Assembly: GCA_035048495.1 (NCBI GenBank)
Contig: CM068553.1
Coordinates: 23,623,190-23,687,189 of the forward strand
Length of the DNA stretch: 64,000 nt
Direction: 5' to 3'
DNA from: Euptelea pleiosperma
Taxonomy: Eukaryota; Streptophyta; Magnoliopsida; Ranunculales; Eupteleaceae
Numbering within the stretch: the first letter of the stretch is position 1; each line of letters starts with the position of its first letter. Position numbers and translations under genes: made by a program. Under the pieces are notes generated by a model. The model ran no database searches, had not been told where the DNA came from, and worked only from the letters and a program-made list of their open reading frames with translations. Positions 32,054 to 44,542 of the stretch are shown here, piece after piece.

Positions 32054-34615
32054 TGAAAGTAGGGTTTTTCCGCGTCGTTGGTTACGGAAACCCTAGAATC
32101 AACACATTTGTAATTATCTGAGACTTTTAACCTGTAAAATATGAACTTTTGTATAGGGATTCGTGTGGGATGTCGATCCGCACTCGGGATTAGTCGGATT
32201 AGCGCGAATAAGAACAAAAACTGACGGACCATCACAAGAAATAATAGATAAAAACAAACTTCATCATTCAGTGATCAAATGTTTATTACAATGCTTGAAT
32301 CGAAAATAACATACAATAAGATAAACTAAAAAGTAATTTTAAGGAAGAAAATTCTAGAGAGAGTTAGAGAGAGAAAATGAAGTGAGGGAGTATTCCTAGA
32401 GAGAGAAGATAGAAAAAGAGTCTAAAGAAGGGGAGAGAGAAAGATAACTCATCACTTACCAAGGATGATGATGGACTCGCATGGCCTTAGAAGAGGTTGG
32501 CTGTGAGGAGTGATCTACGTGGTGATGAACTCGTGGGTGGCCGAGATGGTAGTGGCCAAAGAGAGGTGGCGAACGGGCTATGGATGAAGGGCCGACCTGT
32601 TTAAGATGTTCGAGCCATGGCTGTGGCCGGTGGAAGTGTTGGATGCTACAAGCGGTGCTGTTGGTGCTTAGAGGCGGATCTGCAACTCGGACTTGCAGGT
32701 TTTGGTATAGGTAGCAGCATGGAGGCATAGGGGATAGAAGATCCAGCAGGTGGGGAGGCTGGTGTGGCTTGAAGGTGTACGGCTTGCAGCGGTGGAACCT
32801 TGAGTTGCAGGTTGAAGACGTGTCTACAATGGCAGCAACCATGGGTTGCTTGCTGGTGATGCTTGTTGCATGGCTCTAACAGTTGCAGGCGGCAACCTCT
32901 AGGTAGCAGCCATGAGTGGGGCCAAGGGAAGAGGAGCAGATGTGAGGGCGGCGTGGTATGTTGCTGGTGGTGCTGGGTTGCATACCAGCAACCTTTCCTT
33001 GAAAAGGACGGATGGGTTGCAGCGGTAGGCGGTCGTTCTGTGAGGTGCCAGGCGGTGGTGAATGGCAGATCGTAAAAGAGAAGGAAGAGAATAAGAACCA
33101 GGGGAAGAAGACGTTGGTGATGGTGTTGCAAGCCGGAGTTGCAAGAGGCGGTAGATCGGAGGGCGGCAGCAAGGAGAGAAGGTTGAGGACGTTGCTGGAC
33201 GTTGGGAGGGAGACGAGGCACAGGGGCGGAATCCCACAGGCTAAGACACAGGCAAAGGCTGTGCTGCTACAGATGTTAGAGGAGGTAGGAATGGTTCGCC
33301 GGCCGGAGTTGCAGGTTTGCAACTCTGGCAAAAGCAAAAGAAGAAGAAGAAGAAAGAGGAGAAGAAGAAGAAAGAAGAAGGAAGAAGAGAAGGAGGGTTC
33401 GTGGCGTGGTGAGCAGAGGAAATAGAAGAGGAGAAGGGCGAAGAGAAGAAGAAGGCGTGGAAGATGGACCTGCCGGAGTTGCAGGTTCTCGCCGGAAAAA
33501 GAGACGATGAAGAAGAAGAAAGGAAGAAGAAGAAAAAAAGGAAAAGAAGGAGAGGGAAGAAAAGAGGGGGATTAGGGTTCGAACGAACCCTTCTCCTTCC
33601 TCTTATAAAGCTCCCTATTTCCTTTAATGGAAATAGGGTATTTTTTAAATAAAAATATTTTTTTTTTTTTTTTAAGTAAAAGTCTACTTTTCTATGGGGA
33701 ATGTCCCCATTTAGTGGACCCCCCATTTTTTTAAAATTTAATTAAAATTATTTGGAAATTCACGGGGTCCACTAACTGATCGGACAGCGGATCGATGATG
33801 ATGGGCCTGGCTACTGGCCCACATGGACTGATGATGTCCATCGTCTCACAAGATGATGTGATAGACGGTCTGATGGCGATCGGATGGATGGTGACTTGAT
33901 TGGGACCCAGATTGGTAGATCGACGGATCTAGAGAGATCCAACGGTCCGATTGAAGATCCAACGGTCAGAAAGCTAAGGGAGATGAGACAGAGCCAATGG
34001 GTAGGAGTTCTGGGGTTAGGTCAGTAGATTCGAGGATCTAGAGATGAAGAGAGAGAGAGAATAAGGAGAGATGAGAGAGAAAGTATCAAAAAATGGAGAA
34101 AAGTATTGGCAGAGGGTCTGGAACCCTGGTCTTTACTGTGACCATCCTCACGCTTCTCCAGTAGAGTAGACTATCATTCCTTGCTGACTCATGTGGCTTT
34201 AAACGCTTTGGTCTGTCTCTTCGTCATTGGCTCTCCTGCTCTCTTCGTTCTTTGGGTCGGCCTTTTGGTCCTCTTATTCAGCCCATATCTTCTAGTCATA
34301 GCATGTGGGCTCTTTAAGCTTTGATAATGGGCTTTCCTGATCGATGTGGGCTCGCAAGTCTCGAGAATTGTCCCATCGGGGTTTCCTGCAATAAAAGAAG
34401 CGCGTAATGAGACTTAATCAGAACGGCTTAATATCTAGACTTCTAAAAATGTGTTTAATGCATGCAAATATACCATTTCGTCCAGAAAAGTGTGTTCTAC
34501 GCAATGAGATAGACTCTTACGTAGAAAAGTGGATAATTAGAGCAATTTTACGTAGGAGAATGCGATAACGCTAAAAGGATAATTGCTTAAAATAAGCACT
34601 TTTGAGCGAATATCA
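32054..34615 (-). mobile_element. Solo LTR d, family A, 2562 bp, TSD tagag
   Basis: TGAAAGTAGGGTTTTTCC to GAGCGAATATCA, flanked by perfect tagag at 32049-32053 and 34616-34620. Sense (minus) features: tRNA-like 34108-34172; hairpin CCCTATTTCC/GGAAATAGGG 33613-33638 then TATA CTTTATAAG 33609-33601; palindrome GCCGGAGTTGCA/TGCAACTCTGGC 33302-33329; donor CTTGGTAAGT at 32463-32454 and acceptor TTTTACAG ending at 32132, an intron-like interval of about 330 nt. From the promoter to the right end it is almost word-for-word copy b. Confidence 0.93.
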
Positions 34616-34620
34616 TAGAG

Positions 34621-35939
34621 TATAGGCTAAACTTGTCCAAACAATAGGGGGAACACGTTGAGAGAAGGGTCACCATTGGATCTCACCACTTGTGTGGAGA
34701 TGATTAGAGAGGACACAAGAGCAATCTCTTCATATATTAGAAGCTCCACAACCGTTGGATTAATCTCCAAGAGGACCGAACCCTAAGAAGAGTATATAAA
34801 TATTCTCTTGAAGAGATAATAGAGTTCTCTTGTTCACCGCCTCCAACGTCCTCATCATCTCTCCCACGTCTCTCTCTAATCTTTCTCCAAAACAACTTTC
34901 AAGACCTCTCTGGAACCCTAGCCGTCCTCACCCTTTTCTATCCATTTCTTTCTCTCTTGCAACTGGCCGAACTCACCCTTCTTGCTGCCGTTTTCCTCCA
35001 TTACCTGAGCAATCCATGCACCTCCACTGCTACTCTCACGTGTTGATCCAACAACTAGCGAACCCCTTCTCAACAATCGTTTCTGCCAGCGAACTCCATT
35101 AGAGATCATCTTCCCCCTCCGTTGCTAGTTTGACCTGCACATCTGCTAGCTATTCCTCAGGACTTGTTGCCTTCTCCACTATCATGGCTAGCTGCAACGC
35201 CTCCTGCTTTCAGCCAACACAACACGGCATGCAACATTTGCAGGCCATCACCTCCTTCTCAGGCGAACCTCTCAACGGTTAGGGAAGTGGAACCCATGAT
35301 GGAGAGAAGACCATCTTCCATCATCTAAAACCAGCACCACATTTGAAGCTTCTCCACCATCCATTGCCGGAACTGTGATCTCCTTTTGCCTACAACCTAT
35401 CATCCCCATCCCCATGGTCGATCTACGGCTGATATTTCCGAACAGTAAGACACTCAAGGTATGCCTCTTTATCCACTTTCTCTCTCTAATATAGTTCTTT
35501 CACTCTCTAGATTTCTTCTTTCCCTCTCTAGATGTTCTTTCTCTCTCCCTAGTCTTATCTCTTTAGTTATTTCTGATTTTCTATTTGTTTTGGTAATCAC
35601 TTTTAGTGCAAACATTGTAAGGGATTCTTGTGAGTTGAATAAATCTGAGTTTCTTCCTTTTTATTATTTCTCGTTAATGCTATTTGATTGTTTAGATTAA
35701 ATGTCTCAAAAATAAAAGTTTGTTTTATACCCAACTCCATCTCCCACCTCACCATCCATTTTTTAGCACAATTCCGTAGTATTGTTCCATCATTGCGCTA
35801 ATGCACCCGAGTGCGGATACGATATCCGATACTTCCACTGTGCAAAGAATTTCTAACTTTTACAGGAAAATGAATCAAAAATTAAAAATGTGTTGAAATC
35901 CTGGGTTTCCGTCAAATGATCGGAAAAACCCTACTTTCA
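34621..35939 (+). repeat. X2 LTR, 3' segment
   Basis: Continues X2 after solo LTR d. It ends with 'gtgcggatacgatatccgatac', CTTTTACAG, and the terminal hairpin GGGTTTCCG … CGGAAAAACCC, then TACTTTCA at 35939. The loop sequence (tcaaatgat) differs from other copies while the arms are kept. Right flank ttaac. It has no coding potential. Confidence 0.65.
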
Positions 35940-36474
35940 TTAACGGCGGAGCAGCTACCGCTGGCTACGAAGAAGAAGAAGAAGAAGAAGAAGAAAAGGA
36001 GGTGACAGCTAGGGTTTGATGGAGGAGTTAGAGTTCGTTTTCTTCCAAAACATCCCAAGGCTTAGAGGTTTAGAAGAAGAGGAGATGAAGAAGAGGCGGT
36101 GTTGCTGGTGCGGCAAGGTGGTGGCTAAGGCGGCTTGTGATGGAGTTGCAGGCGGTGGCGATCCAGCAAGGGGGTGCTACGAGGAGGTGGTACAGGAGGA
36201 GGGCGCTGGTTGTTGCAGGCGGAAGAGAAGAAGAAAAAGAGAAAGCAGAAGAAGAAGAGGTGGTTGCCGAAGTTGCAGACCTGCAACTCCGACAGATGCA
36301 AGGAGGAAGAAGAAGAAGAAAAGGGGAAGAAGAAGAAGAGAAGGGGAAGAAGGGAGAGGAGAATAAAAGAAGGAGAGGAGGAGAGGGGGGAGGAAATTAG
36401 GGTTCATGCCCTCTCCTTCCCCTTTTAAAGCTTTCCTAATTTCCATAATGGAAATTAGGAATTTTTTAAAATAA

Positions 36475-36507
<33 letters not shown>

Positions 36508-37484
36508 TTCTTAAACAAAATACCTTTTCTTTCTTTGGGGGATTTCCCCATTTAGTGGACCCCCCACTCTTTTTAAAAATTAATTTAAAATATTTTGAAA
36601 TTGCGGGGTCCACTAAAGGGCTGGGCCGCGATTTTTATGGGTTGATGATGATGGGCCCAGCTGCTGGCCCACATGGAATGATGAAGGCTAGGATTCTATG
36701 ATGGTGTGATGGAGGATCGGATGAATGATCCGATGATCAGCTGATGATCCGACAGTAGAAGTTTATGGTGATGATCGGATGATCACCGGATGGATGATCG
36801 GAATGATCTAGATGATCATCGAATGTTGGAGATTTGGCCAAGGTAAGCCGTAGGATAGAGAGATTACAAAAGAAGAGAGGATCGAATGGTTGCGATCTGA
36901 AAGTAGAGAGAGATTGGGGTTTAGAGAGGAGAGAGAAAATATTATAAAAATAAAGAGAAAATGCTAGTAGAGGGTCTTGAACCTTGGTCTTTGACTTGGT
37001 CTTCTACAAGCTTTACCAATTGGTTAAGTCTTCATCTTGTATTAGTTGATTGAGCTTTATTCTCCTTAATCTCTACTCAAGGCGCTTGGCTCTCCTTCTC
37101 TCTTGATCTTCTCTCAGGCTTTTTCGACTCTCTGGCTTTTCTCGCCTTGGCCTACATCTTTTTATCATCAGCCTGTTAGCTCTTGAGCTTTGATCCTAGG
37201 TTCTAGAGGTTGATTGTGAGTCCGCATTCCATCAGACTCATCCGATTGGTGTCCTTACGGCAGAAAAAGCACGTAATGAGATTTAATCAAAACAGCTTCA
37301 TATCTAGACTTCCAAAAATATGTTTAATACATGCAAATATACCATTTTTGTCTAAAAAAGTATGTTCTATGTAATGAAATAGACTGTTACATAGCAAAGT
37401 GGATAAATAGGAAAATTTTACATAGGAGAGTACGATAACGCTAAAGGATACTAGCTTAAAATAAGCATTTTTAAGTGAATATCA
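35940..37484 (-). repeat. Family A LTR copy e, distal part (5' LTR start of the decayed element)
   Basis: Continues the LTR broken off at 23313 and ends in AGTGAATATCA at 37484. Contains the palindrome region 36268-36292, (GAA)n, TATA-like CTTTAAAAGG (36430-36421), a 14-bp hairpin TTCCTAATTTCCAT/ATGGAAATTAGGAA (36433-36461), (ATT)n at 36477-36508 and the tRNA-like segment (36967-37031). It is highly similar to 18215-19642, as expected for the two LTRs of one element. Confidence 0.75.
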
Positions 37485-38620
37485 AATCCACAGAGAAATT
37501 AAAACTTGTCCTATTCACCCCCTCTAGGACATAACGTGGTAATTAAAAGTGAATTTCAAACTGTATGATTATTATCGCATATTTGACTTATGCTTAGAAG
37601 ATTAAATTTGAGTCCTTCGACACAAAGAACATTATCAAGCTTAGGGATGCCTGGAGCTTGAATACTTCCTTGGCCAATAACTTTAGCCATACTCCCATCT
37701 CCAAAAGTCACACTCTCATCCTTATGATCTTCAATATTGCAAAACATTGACTTATCTCTAGTCATGTGCATAACCGACGTCCAAATACCATTTGTTGTTC
37801 TCTAGGTAAGTTTCACATTATTCTTATGATTACCAAGTTGAGTATCAAATTTCTTAGATTTAACAATAGTAGAATTTTTAATAGAACTAGTTAACAAGTT
37901 TTTAGAAGAGATCGAAGTTAATCAATTGAATCTCTAAAGATTTTTTGTTCTTCAAACAATTTTGGAACTCATTTTCCAAAAACTTGTTTTTATAAGTAGA
38001 GATTTCTTCTCTTCTTCCCATTGTCTCCTTTCATCAGTGAGTTCAATATTGACCAATTCTAAAGAAACATTTATACGATCTATTTTCTTAATTTGTAAAG
38101 ATAAAACTTTATTTTCTTTGACGAATTTCAAACTTTCTAAATACAATTTCTGATAAACTATATTTAAACAGTCATATTCACGGTTAGAGTTATTTAAGCT
38201 CATGTCTGTGACAATCTCGATATTTATCTTTAAAAGATAAGACAAGATGAGCAGAATCTTACTCAGGTGATTAAACCTTATTCAGAGTAACCCGCTCTGA
38301 TACCAATTAAAATAACTAGTCCGTTCTCATTTACGTAAGAATACCTAGAAGGGGGTGATTAGGTATTCAAAAAGTAATCTAACCTACACAAGTTTACTGG
38401 TCAAGGTAAGATGATAAACTCGCATGCCTTAGTTGATTGATAAAAGAATTATCACAACCCACTCAAATCAAGTATACCTCCGTAGTATATTGTCTTTTCA
38501 TCGTTTGATTTAATCAATACAATTAGCGAAACAACAATCAAACGTTCACAAGACAAAGAGTTTTTACGTAGAAACCTTAAACAAGGAAAACCACAGGACC
38601 ACGTCCAGGCAGAAAGTATC
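37485..38620 (-). mobile_element. Second copia copy C2, fragment
   Basis: Truncated on the left by the family A LTR end and on the right by insertion of G2. Retains a protease piece (37556-37771: SVTFGDGSMAKVIG, VLCVEGLKFNLLSISQICDN), a coiled-coil gag remnant (37952-38245), the full PBS TGGTATCAGAGC (38305-38294, minus) and the first 313 bp of LTR (38308-38620). The sequence is homologous to 28680-29995 of C1, with a deletion between PR and the coil. Confidence 0.85.
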
Positions 38621-40177
38621 TGATAATTGCCTAAAAGTGTATAATTATCATCTTTAAAATAGGTATTATAGAGTCCTGGTGATCTACATGTAGAGCAATT
38701 CTAATTACGTGTATTGTAGGATCACTTTTGGCCAAATTCTCGAGATTCGAAGGCCATCAAGAACCCTAGATCACATCCATCAATATTAATGATCATCATG
38801 ATCAAGATCAAGCATCCCGATGAGATCTAAATCAACGAGAACAAAACCTGAGGAGGACAATGACCACATAAGGGCCCAATTGAAGACAAAAGCCCAAAGT
38901 GAGAAACGCATCAAGCCCACGGTTCACAAGAGATCAAGTCCAATCAAAGTCATCATCAGCTTGATCAAGATCAATGGTAGACATCGCGTAGGAGCTATTT
39001 AATTAAGACAAGGGCATGGGAGTGTAACTAACCCAAAAGGGAGGGGCAAAGTTGTTATGCAAAATATCACATTTATGAGAGAATCTTTTCTCTCTCCTCT
39101 CAACTTTTCCTCCACAATTCTCATAGTATGCAGCACAATCTCCCTTTATTTTCTTTTCTTAAATTTATTATTGTTCTTTTATTCTCCCTTTATTCTCTTT
39201 CCTTAGTTTCCTTTGTCATAAATCTTTGTCATTAATCCCCTTCCTTCTTTCCCTAATATCTTTAAGGAATCATTTTCATGTTTTCTTATTTTCATTCCAC
39301 CTCACTTGGCCTATAAAATGGCACCCCTATTCTCTCATTTTGGTGCCTTGAGCTCTCTCTCACTCCATCTCTCTCTCTCCCTCTATTAATTTTTCAGTTT
39401 ATTTATTTATTCTCTATAATTGGCCAAGAACAATTGTGCTTCAGTGATCAAAGGTGATAAGAAGAAGTGGGTGTAACAATGGATTAAACAATATTTTGAT
39501 TCATCTTTTCTTGTCTCATTCAAATGGTTAGCTAATTCCCTACTAGGGTTGAGGATTTCACTGAGGTAAGTCTTTTATTTTTAGATTACTTTTCTAGTTT
39601 ATTAATTCTCACAACGTGATTATAAAGTCTTTTTTTTCATAGTTTTTTATTACATGTTCTTCGAAGCATTGACACACCATGCTTAGATCATGATCTTTAA
39701 TGGTGTGTGCTTGCAGTTGACATGTAATCATTAAAAGTGATTTATTTTAGAAAAAAAATATATATTATTCTTGAAAGTTAAATCTTCCGAATCAAGAATA
39801 TTGAATTATTCATGATTTGAGTTAAAAATGTGGGAAAATAAATTACAGATAGTAATTTATTAATTATCTATACTCACTTTTGGTGGAATCCAATACCCTA
39901 GTTTTCTTTTTATTCGGATATTTTATTATTTTTTGTTCATTTTAATCCAAATTAATAAGTTAGTGCAAATTTCATCTTATCTCTACGGAGACTTCTTATC
40001 CTAGTTTATTTATTATTTTTTGGTTTAGAATAGATTTTCAACAAGTCCTTGTGGGTTCGACTCTTACTTGCCTTTGTACTAATCGTATTCTTGTTGCAAG
40101 TATTATATAAAATTGTTGATCGATTGGGATTTAAACAACGACTACTTCATTAAAATCCTAAAAATCTCGTTTGTCAA
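38621..40177 (+). repeat. G2 gypsy 5' LTR, 1557 bp
   Basis: TGATAATTGCCTAAAAGTGT to TCTCGTTTGTCA, followed two bases later by the PBS. It interrupts the C2 copia LTR at 'cagaaagtatc'. The partner 3' LTR is not in the window, so the TSD cannot be confirmed. Although it also begins TGATA, it shares no obvious body with family A. No ORF. Confidence 0.85.
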
Positions 40178-40179
40178 AT

Positions 40180-40197
40180 GGCGCCATTGCCGGGGAC
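40180..40197 (+). promoter_or_regulatory. G2 primer-binding site
   Basis: TGGCGCCATTGCCGGGGA differs by one base from the complement of the tRNA-Asp 3' end (TGGCGCCGTTGCCGGGGA), the PBS used by Athila-type elements. Confidence 0.9.
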
Positions 40198-40324
40198 TTG
40201 TTCTTGAAAATTTAATTTTCAAACTAGTTTAGTTCAGGATTTGTTTCATAAAAAATAAAAAATAAAAAAATCATTTTTTCCTATTTGATGATTTCATTAA
40301 TTGTGTTGCAGGAAATATGGTGAA

Positions 40325-43072
40325 TGATATTCGCTCAAAAGTGCTTATTTTAAAGCAATTATCCTTTTAGCGTTATCGCACTCTCCTACGTAAAATACTC
40401 TATTTATCTGCTTTTCTACGTAAGAGTCTATTTCATTGCGTAGAACACACTTTTCTGGACGAAATGGTATATTTGCATGCATTAAACGCATTTCTGGAAG
40501 TCTAGGTATAAAGACGTTATGATCAAGTCTCATTACGTGCTTTTCTTTTGCAGAAAACTCGATCGGGCTATTCTCGAGACTTGCGGGCCAAAATTGATCA
40601 TAAAAGCCCATTATCAAAGCTTAAAGAGCCCATAGGCTATGACTAGAAGATATGGGCCAAACATGGGCTGAATAAGAGGACCAAAAAGTCGGCCCAAAGA
40701 ATGAAAAGAGTAGAAAAGCCAATGACCAAGAGATGGACCAAAGCGTTTAAAGCCACATGAGTCAGCAAGGAATGATAGTCTACTCTACTGGAGAGGCGTG
40801 AGGATGGTCACAGTGAAGACCAGGGTTCCAGACCCTCTGCCAATACTTTTATCTCCATTTTTTGATATTTTCTCTCTCCTCCCCCTAATTTTCTATCTCA
40901 TCTCTCTTTATTCTCTCTCTCTTCATCTCTCGATCCTCGGATCTACTGACCTAACCCCAGAACTCCTGCCCGTTGGCTCTGCCCCAACTCCCTAAGCTAT
41001 CGGACCATTGGATCTTCCATCGGACCGTTGGATCGTCCATCAGACCATCGGATCTCTCTAAATTTGTCGGCCTGCCAATCTGGATCCTGATCAAGTCATC
41101 TTCAGTCTGACCATCAGATTGTCTGTCACATCATCTTGTGAGACGATGGACATCATCAATCCATGTGGGCCAGTAGCCGGGCCCATCATTATCGACCCGC
41201 TGCTCGACCATTTAGTGGACCCCGTGAATTTCAAAATAATTTAAATTAAATTTTAAAAAAGGGGGGGTCCACTAAATGGGGAAATTCCCCAAAGAAAAGT
41301 AAGGTTTTACTTTAAAAAAATATATATATATATATATTTTTTTTATTTTTTTATTTTCGAAAAATCCCTATTTCCATTAAAGGAAATAGGGAAGCTTTTT
41401 AAGGGGAAGAAAAGGGTTTGTTGGAACCCTAATCCCCTCCCCCTTTCTCTTCTCTCCCATTTCTCTTTCTTCTTCTTCTCCTTGCTCCTTCATCTCCGGC
41501 GAGCCACCACCGGACTGGTTTGCCGGCTCCCCCACCTTCTTCTTCTTCTCCTCCTCCTCCTCCTTGTTCTTCTTCTTCTTGATACTGCTGCACAGTCGTC
41601 GCCCAAGCACCTGGTTCGCCCTCAAGTTACTGGCCCCTCCATCTTCTTCAACCTGCTACCGCCGGCGAGCTCCTCATGCACCACCCCTCTTAGCCTCTAC
41701 CGTTAGAAAGCCATCACCACCCTCTTGAACCACCGTGGATTCATCCTTTGCCGCCTGCAAACCGGCGATCTTGCTGGGGGGGTGGTCCTCCATCTCATTC
41801 TCGGATCTGCAAGGCTGCAAGTGCACCTCCGTTCTCCCCAGCTCCTTCATCCATTAACGTCGGAGTTGCAGGTTTGCAACTCCGGCCAACACCAGAATTT
41901 CCTCAGCCCTGGTACGTTTCCTTTTCTTCCTTCTTCTTCTTCTTCTTCTTCTCCTTCTTCCTTTCTTTTGCTCACCGGAGTTGCAAGTCTGCAACTCCGG
42001 TCACCTGCAACTCCGGTTGCTATTCGGGTTCTCTCCCTTCATCTTTCTTCCTGCCCGTTCCTCTTTCGATCCCCTACCCCCTCTGCCACATGATCTGGCA
42101 GCCACCAAAAAAAGAAAAGAAAAGGAATCTTGCTGCAAGAACAGCACCGCCTCCCTCCTCTACATCATCTCGCCGGACTGATTCTTCAACCAGTCCACAC
42201 AATCATAGCCGACTGTTCCTCCTTAGTCTCACGTGCACCACTAAGCACCACTACACACCCTATTCCCCTTGCCACGGCCTAGTCCAATGCTTCAAAGGTT
42301 GCACGTGCAACGCCTTCAACCGTTGAACACCAAGCACCACCGTTTCTGGTGTTGCACCCCGCAACACCAGCCACACACCCCAGGAGCACCCCTCTCTTCA
42401 AATGATGTTGCACACCGTTAGTACCTTGCATGCACCCACATGGGCACGAGATCCACTTGGTCAACCTTCTCCATCTTCTTCATAGCTCCATGGTTCTCCT
42501 CTTAGCCACGCCATCACTCAAGGATCACCTTCATCAACACCGGCAAGCCCGTGCATCACGGTGCACCACTCCATGTACTAACCCGAATGATATGTCCATC
42601 TTTCAAGTCCAAGGTTAGTACATCAAGGTGAATATTTCTCTCTCTAGAATAAACCTCTTATCTTCATTTTCTCTCTATCTCTCTAAAAATCTAATTTTCT
42701 CTCTTCTTTTCCTACTTTCTCTCTCTACCTTAGTCTCTTTCTCTCTCTATCATTTTCTCTATCCTACACCTCTTTCTCTCTCTACATCTCTCTCTTGTTA
42801 AAATGCTTTCTAGATTAATTGTTTCATGTTTGAGTTGTAAGTTACATTTGAAGTCATGAAATAAAGTTTATTTTGATTCAAGATCGATAAATTCCTATTA
42901 TTTTATGTTCCTTATTGTGCTAATCCAACTAATCCCGAGTGCGGATCGACATCCGACATGAACCACTATGCAAAAATTGCTCATTTTACAGGTTAAAAGT
43001 CTCGGATAATTACAAATATATTGATTCTAGGGTTTCCGTAACCAACGACACGGAAAAAAAAACCCACTTTCA
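40325..43072 (+). mobile_element. Solo LTR h, family A, 2748 bp, TSD gtgaa
   Basis: TGATATTCGCTC to CCCACTTTCA on the plus (sense) strand, flanked by perfect gtgaa at 40320-40324 and 43073-43077. It interrupts the G2 leader. Features in order: tRNA-like 40776-40841; hairpin CCCTATTTCC/GGAAATAGGG 41366-41391; CTTTTTAAG TATA-like; palindromes 41861-41884, 41974-42001 (perfect 12-bp ACCGGAGTTGCA arms) and 42346-42370 (CTGGTGTTGC arms); donor-like AAG|GTTAGT 42614; acceptor TTTTACAG ending 42991. Confidence 0.93.
40776..40841 (+). other. tRNA-like segment in solo LTR h
   Basis: Plus strand TCTACTCTACTGGAGAGGC (A-box-like) and GGTTCCAGACC (B-box-like; consensus GGTTCRANNCC), with about 35 nt between. 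It is sense with respect to the LTR here. The region is conserved in copies on both strands while the surrounding LTR varies. Confidence 0.55.
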
Positions 43073-43077
43073 GTGAA

Positions 43078-44104
43078 GATCTTCAAGATCGCAAAAAGGG
43101 AAGACACGTGCGCTATTAGAAACTTGCTTTAAGAAAAAGAGCAAGAAAAAGGACATCCCAAGATATTTTCCTTGGTTAAAAATGAAAGTGCACAATTAAA
43201 GCAGTGAAAGAAAAAAAAACCTCAATTTAGAATTAGTTTTCTTTTAGTAACTTTACTTTCTTTAAAGGGTCCATTTGGGGATTCTGAAGTTGTAATTAAT
43301 TTTGAATTCAAATTTAATTTTTTTTCAGGGAAGGCCTCGATTGTAATAAATAGTAGGGAAGGACGACGGTGCACTATACCATCTCGGCACCTCGGGTTGG
43401 ACTGAGTCAAGGGATCAGTGACCCGAGTCGACTCAACTCGATCATCCCTCGTCTAGAACGGGAGGTAAGTTTTTGAACACCCACGAATCTCCCGTAAGTG
43501 GGTTATTTAATGGTTGTGATTGTATGAGTGCATGATTGAAATTGTTTTACACACACTTAATAAGGGCACCCCTGCGGGGAAGGACCTAAAAGATAAGGAT
43601 CAGATTTCATCACTGATTCCTTATCCAGTTAGGATTAACCACAACCCACGTGTGCATCCTAAAGCCCAATTAAATAAAATCAATTAGAAAGAGACCTATT
43701 TGGGTTTTCGAGCTCATAGCCCCCCCTTGGAACGAAGTGACTATTGGCCACTCCAGTGAGTGCTTTCAAGATTGGTGACGTTCTAGAAAGCTTTCTAGCA
43801 TATGGTTGACCTAATCAAGTAGGGCTGCATACCTAGAAGAGGCCTGGTCATCGATCTTGATGGCATTTAATTGGTAAGCCTATGATTTAATCTGGAAAAG
43901 GGCTAGGAGCTGTCTAGTTTTTTTGAGGAATAAAAACTTGACTCCCCTTTCACTAATTGAAGATAACAAATTTAACTTGTGCTAGAACTTGAAACTTAGG
44001 TTTTTGTGTGGTTTATGCCCTCTTGGGTTAGGAGAGAAGGTTGTTTAGTGCGAGACGATCTATCTAAGATCACCGACTCATTCGAGCAACTGTCCATTTT
44101 TGAA
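43078..44104 (+). other. G2 leader, distal part
   Basis: Non-coding DNA between solo LTR h and gag. Contains GGAGGTAAGT at 43461-43470, the same 10-mer as in the G1 leader. A 70-base stretch around 43560-43700 ('gggcacccctgcggggaagg') can fold locally. An in-frame extension upstream of the gag ATG reaches 44006. Confidence 0.5.
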
Positions 44105-44542
44105 ATGGCAAACCAACAACCTCGGGTAATGACCTTGAAGGATTGCATGTATCCTAATAGGACTAGTCAACCGTCTTGTATCACTTTACCCGCCACCAAT
44201 GCCAATTTCGAGTTGAAATCTGGTGTAATCCAAGTACTCCCAGTTTTTCGTGGAATGGATCATGAAAACCCGTACCAGCATGTCAGGGAATTTGAGGATA
44301 CTTGTGGAACAATGAAATACAATCAAATGATCGAAGATTCCCTCAAACTGCGATTATTCCCATTCTCCTTAAAGGAGAAAGCTAAGGCTTGGTTGTACGC
44401 TTTATAGCCACAGTCCATCACCAAATGGGAAGTGCTTATGGAAGCTTTCTACAAAAAGTTTTATTCCAATCAAAAGACCGCAACAATACGTCAAACCTTA
44501 AACAATTTCCATCAATTGGAAGGGGAGACAATGTATGCGTAT
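44105..44542 (+). pseudogene. G2 gag, first fragment
   Basis: ATG at 44105 (MANQQPRVMTLKDCMYPN), then the gag core FELKSGVIQVLPVFRGMDHE and LRLFPFSLKEKAKAWLYAL, parallel to G1. A TAG at 44405 interrupts where a Pro codon is usual; the frame then continues PQSITKWEVLMEAFYKKFY to MYAY, where solo LTR f splits the gene. Confidence 0.9.

Noticed and set aside
32456..33337. Several overlapping minus-strand frames of 112-191 codons
   Set aside because: They lie inside solo LTR d and overlap in different frames with Pro/Ser/His-rich composition; not conserved as a frame in the homologous copy b.
38621..40177. G2 LTR as a family A member because both start TGATA
   Set aside because: Beyond the first few bases the bodies differ, the length is 1.56 kb, and it lacks the tRNA-like segment and palindromes.
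40776..40841. Functional tRNA gene
   Set aside because: A- and B-box matches are present, but I could not fit an acceptor stem, anticodon arm or T arm with correct pairing, and the copies drift.
41748..42326. 192-codon plus-strand frame
   Set aside because: Within solo LTR h, running through the CCGGAGTTGCA palindromes and CTT repeats; other copies break the frame.
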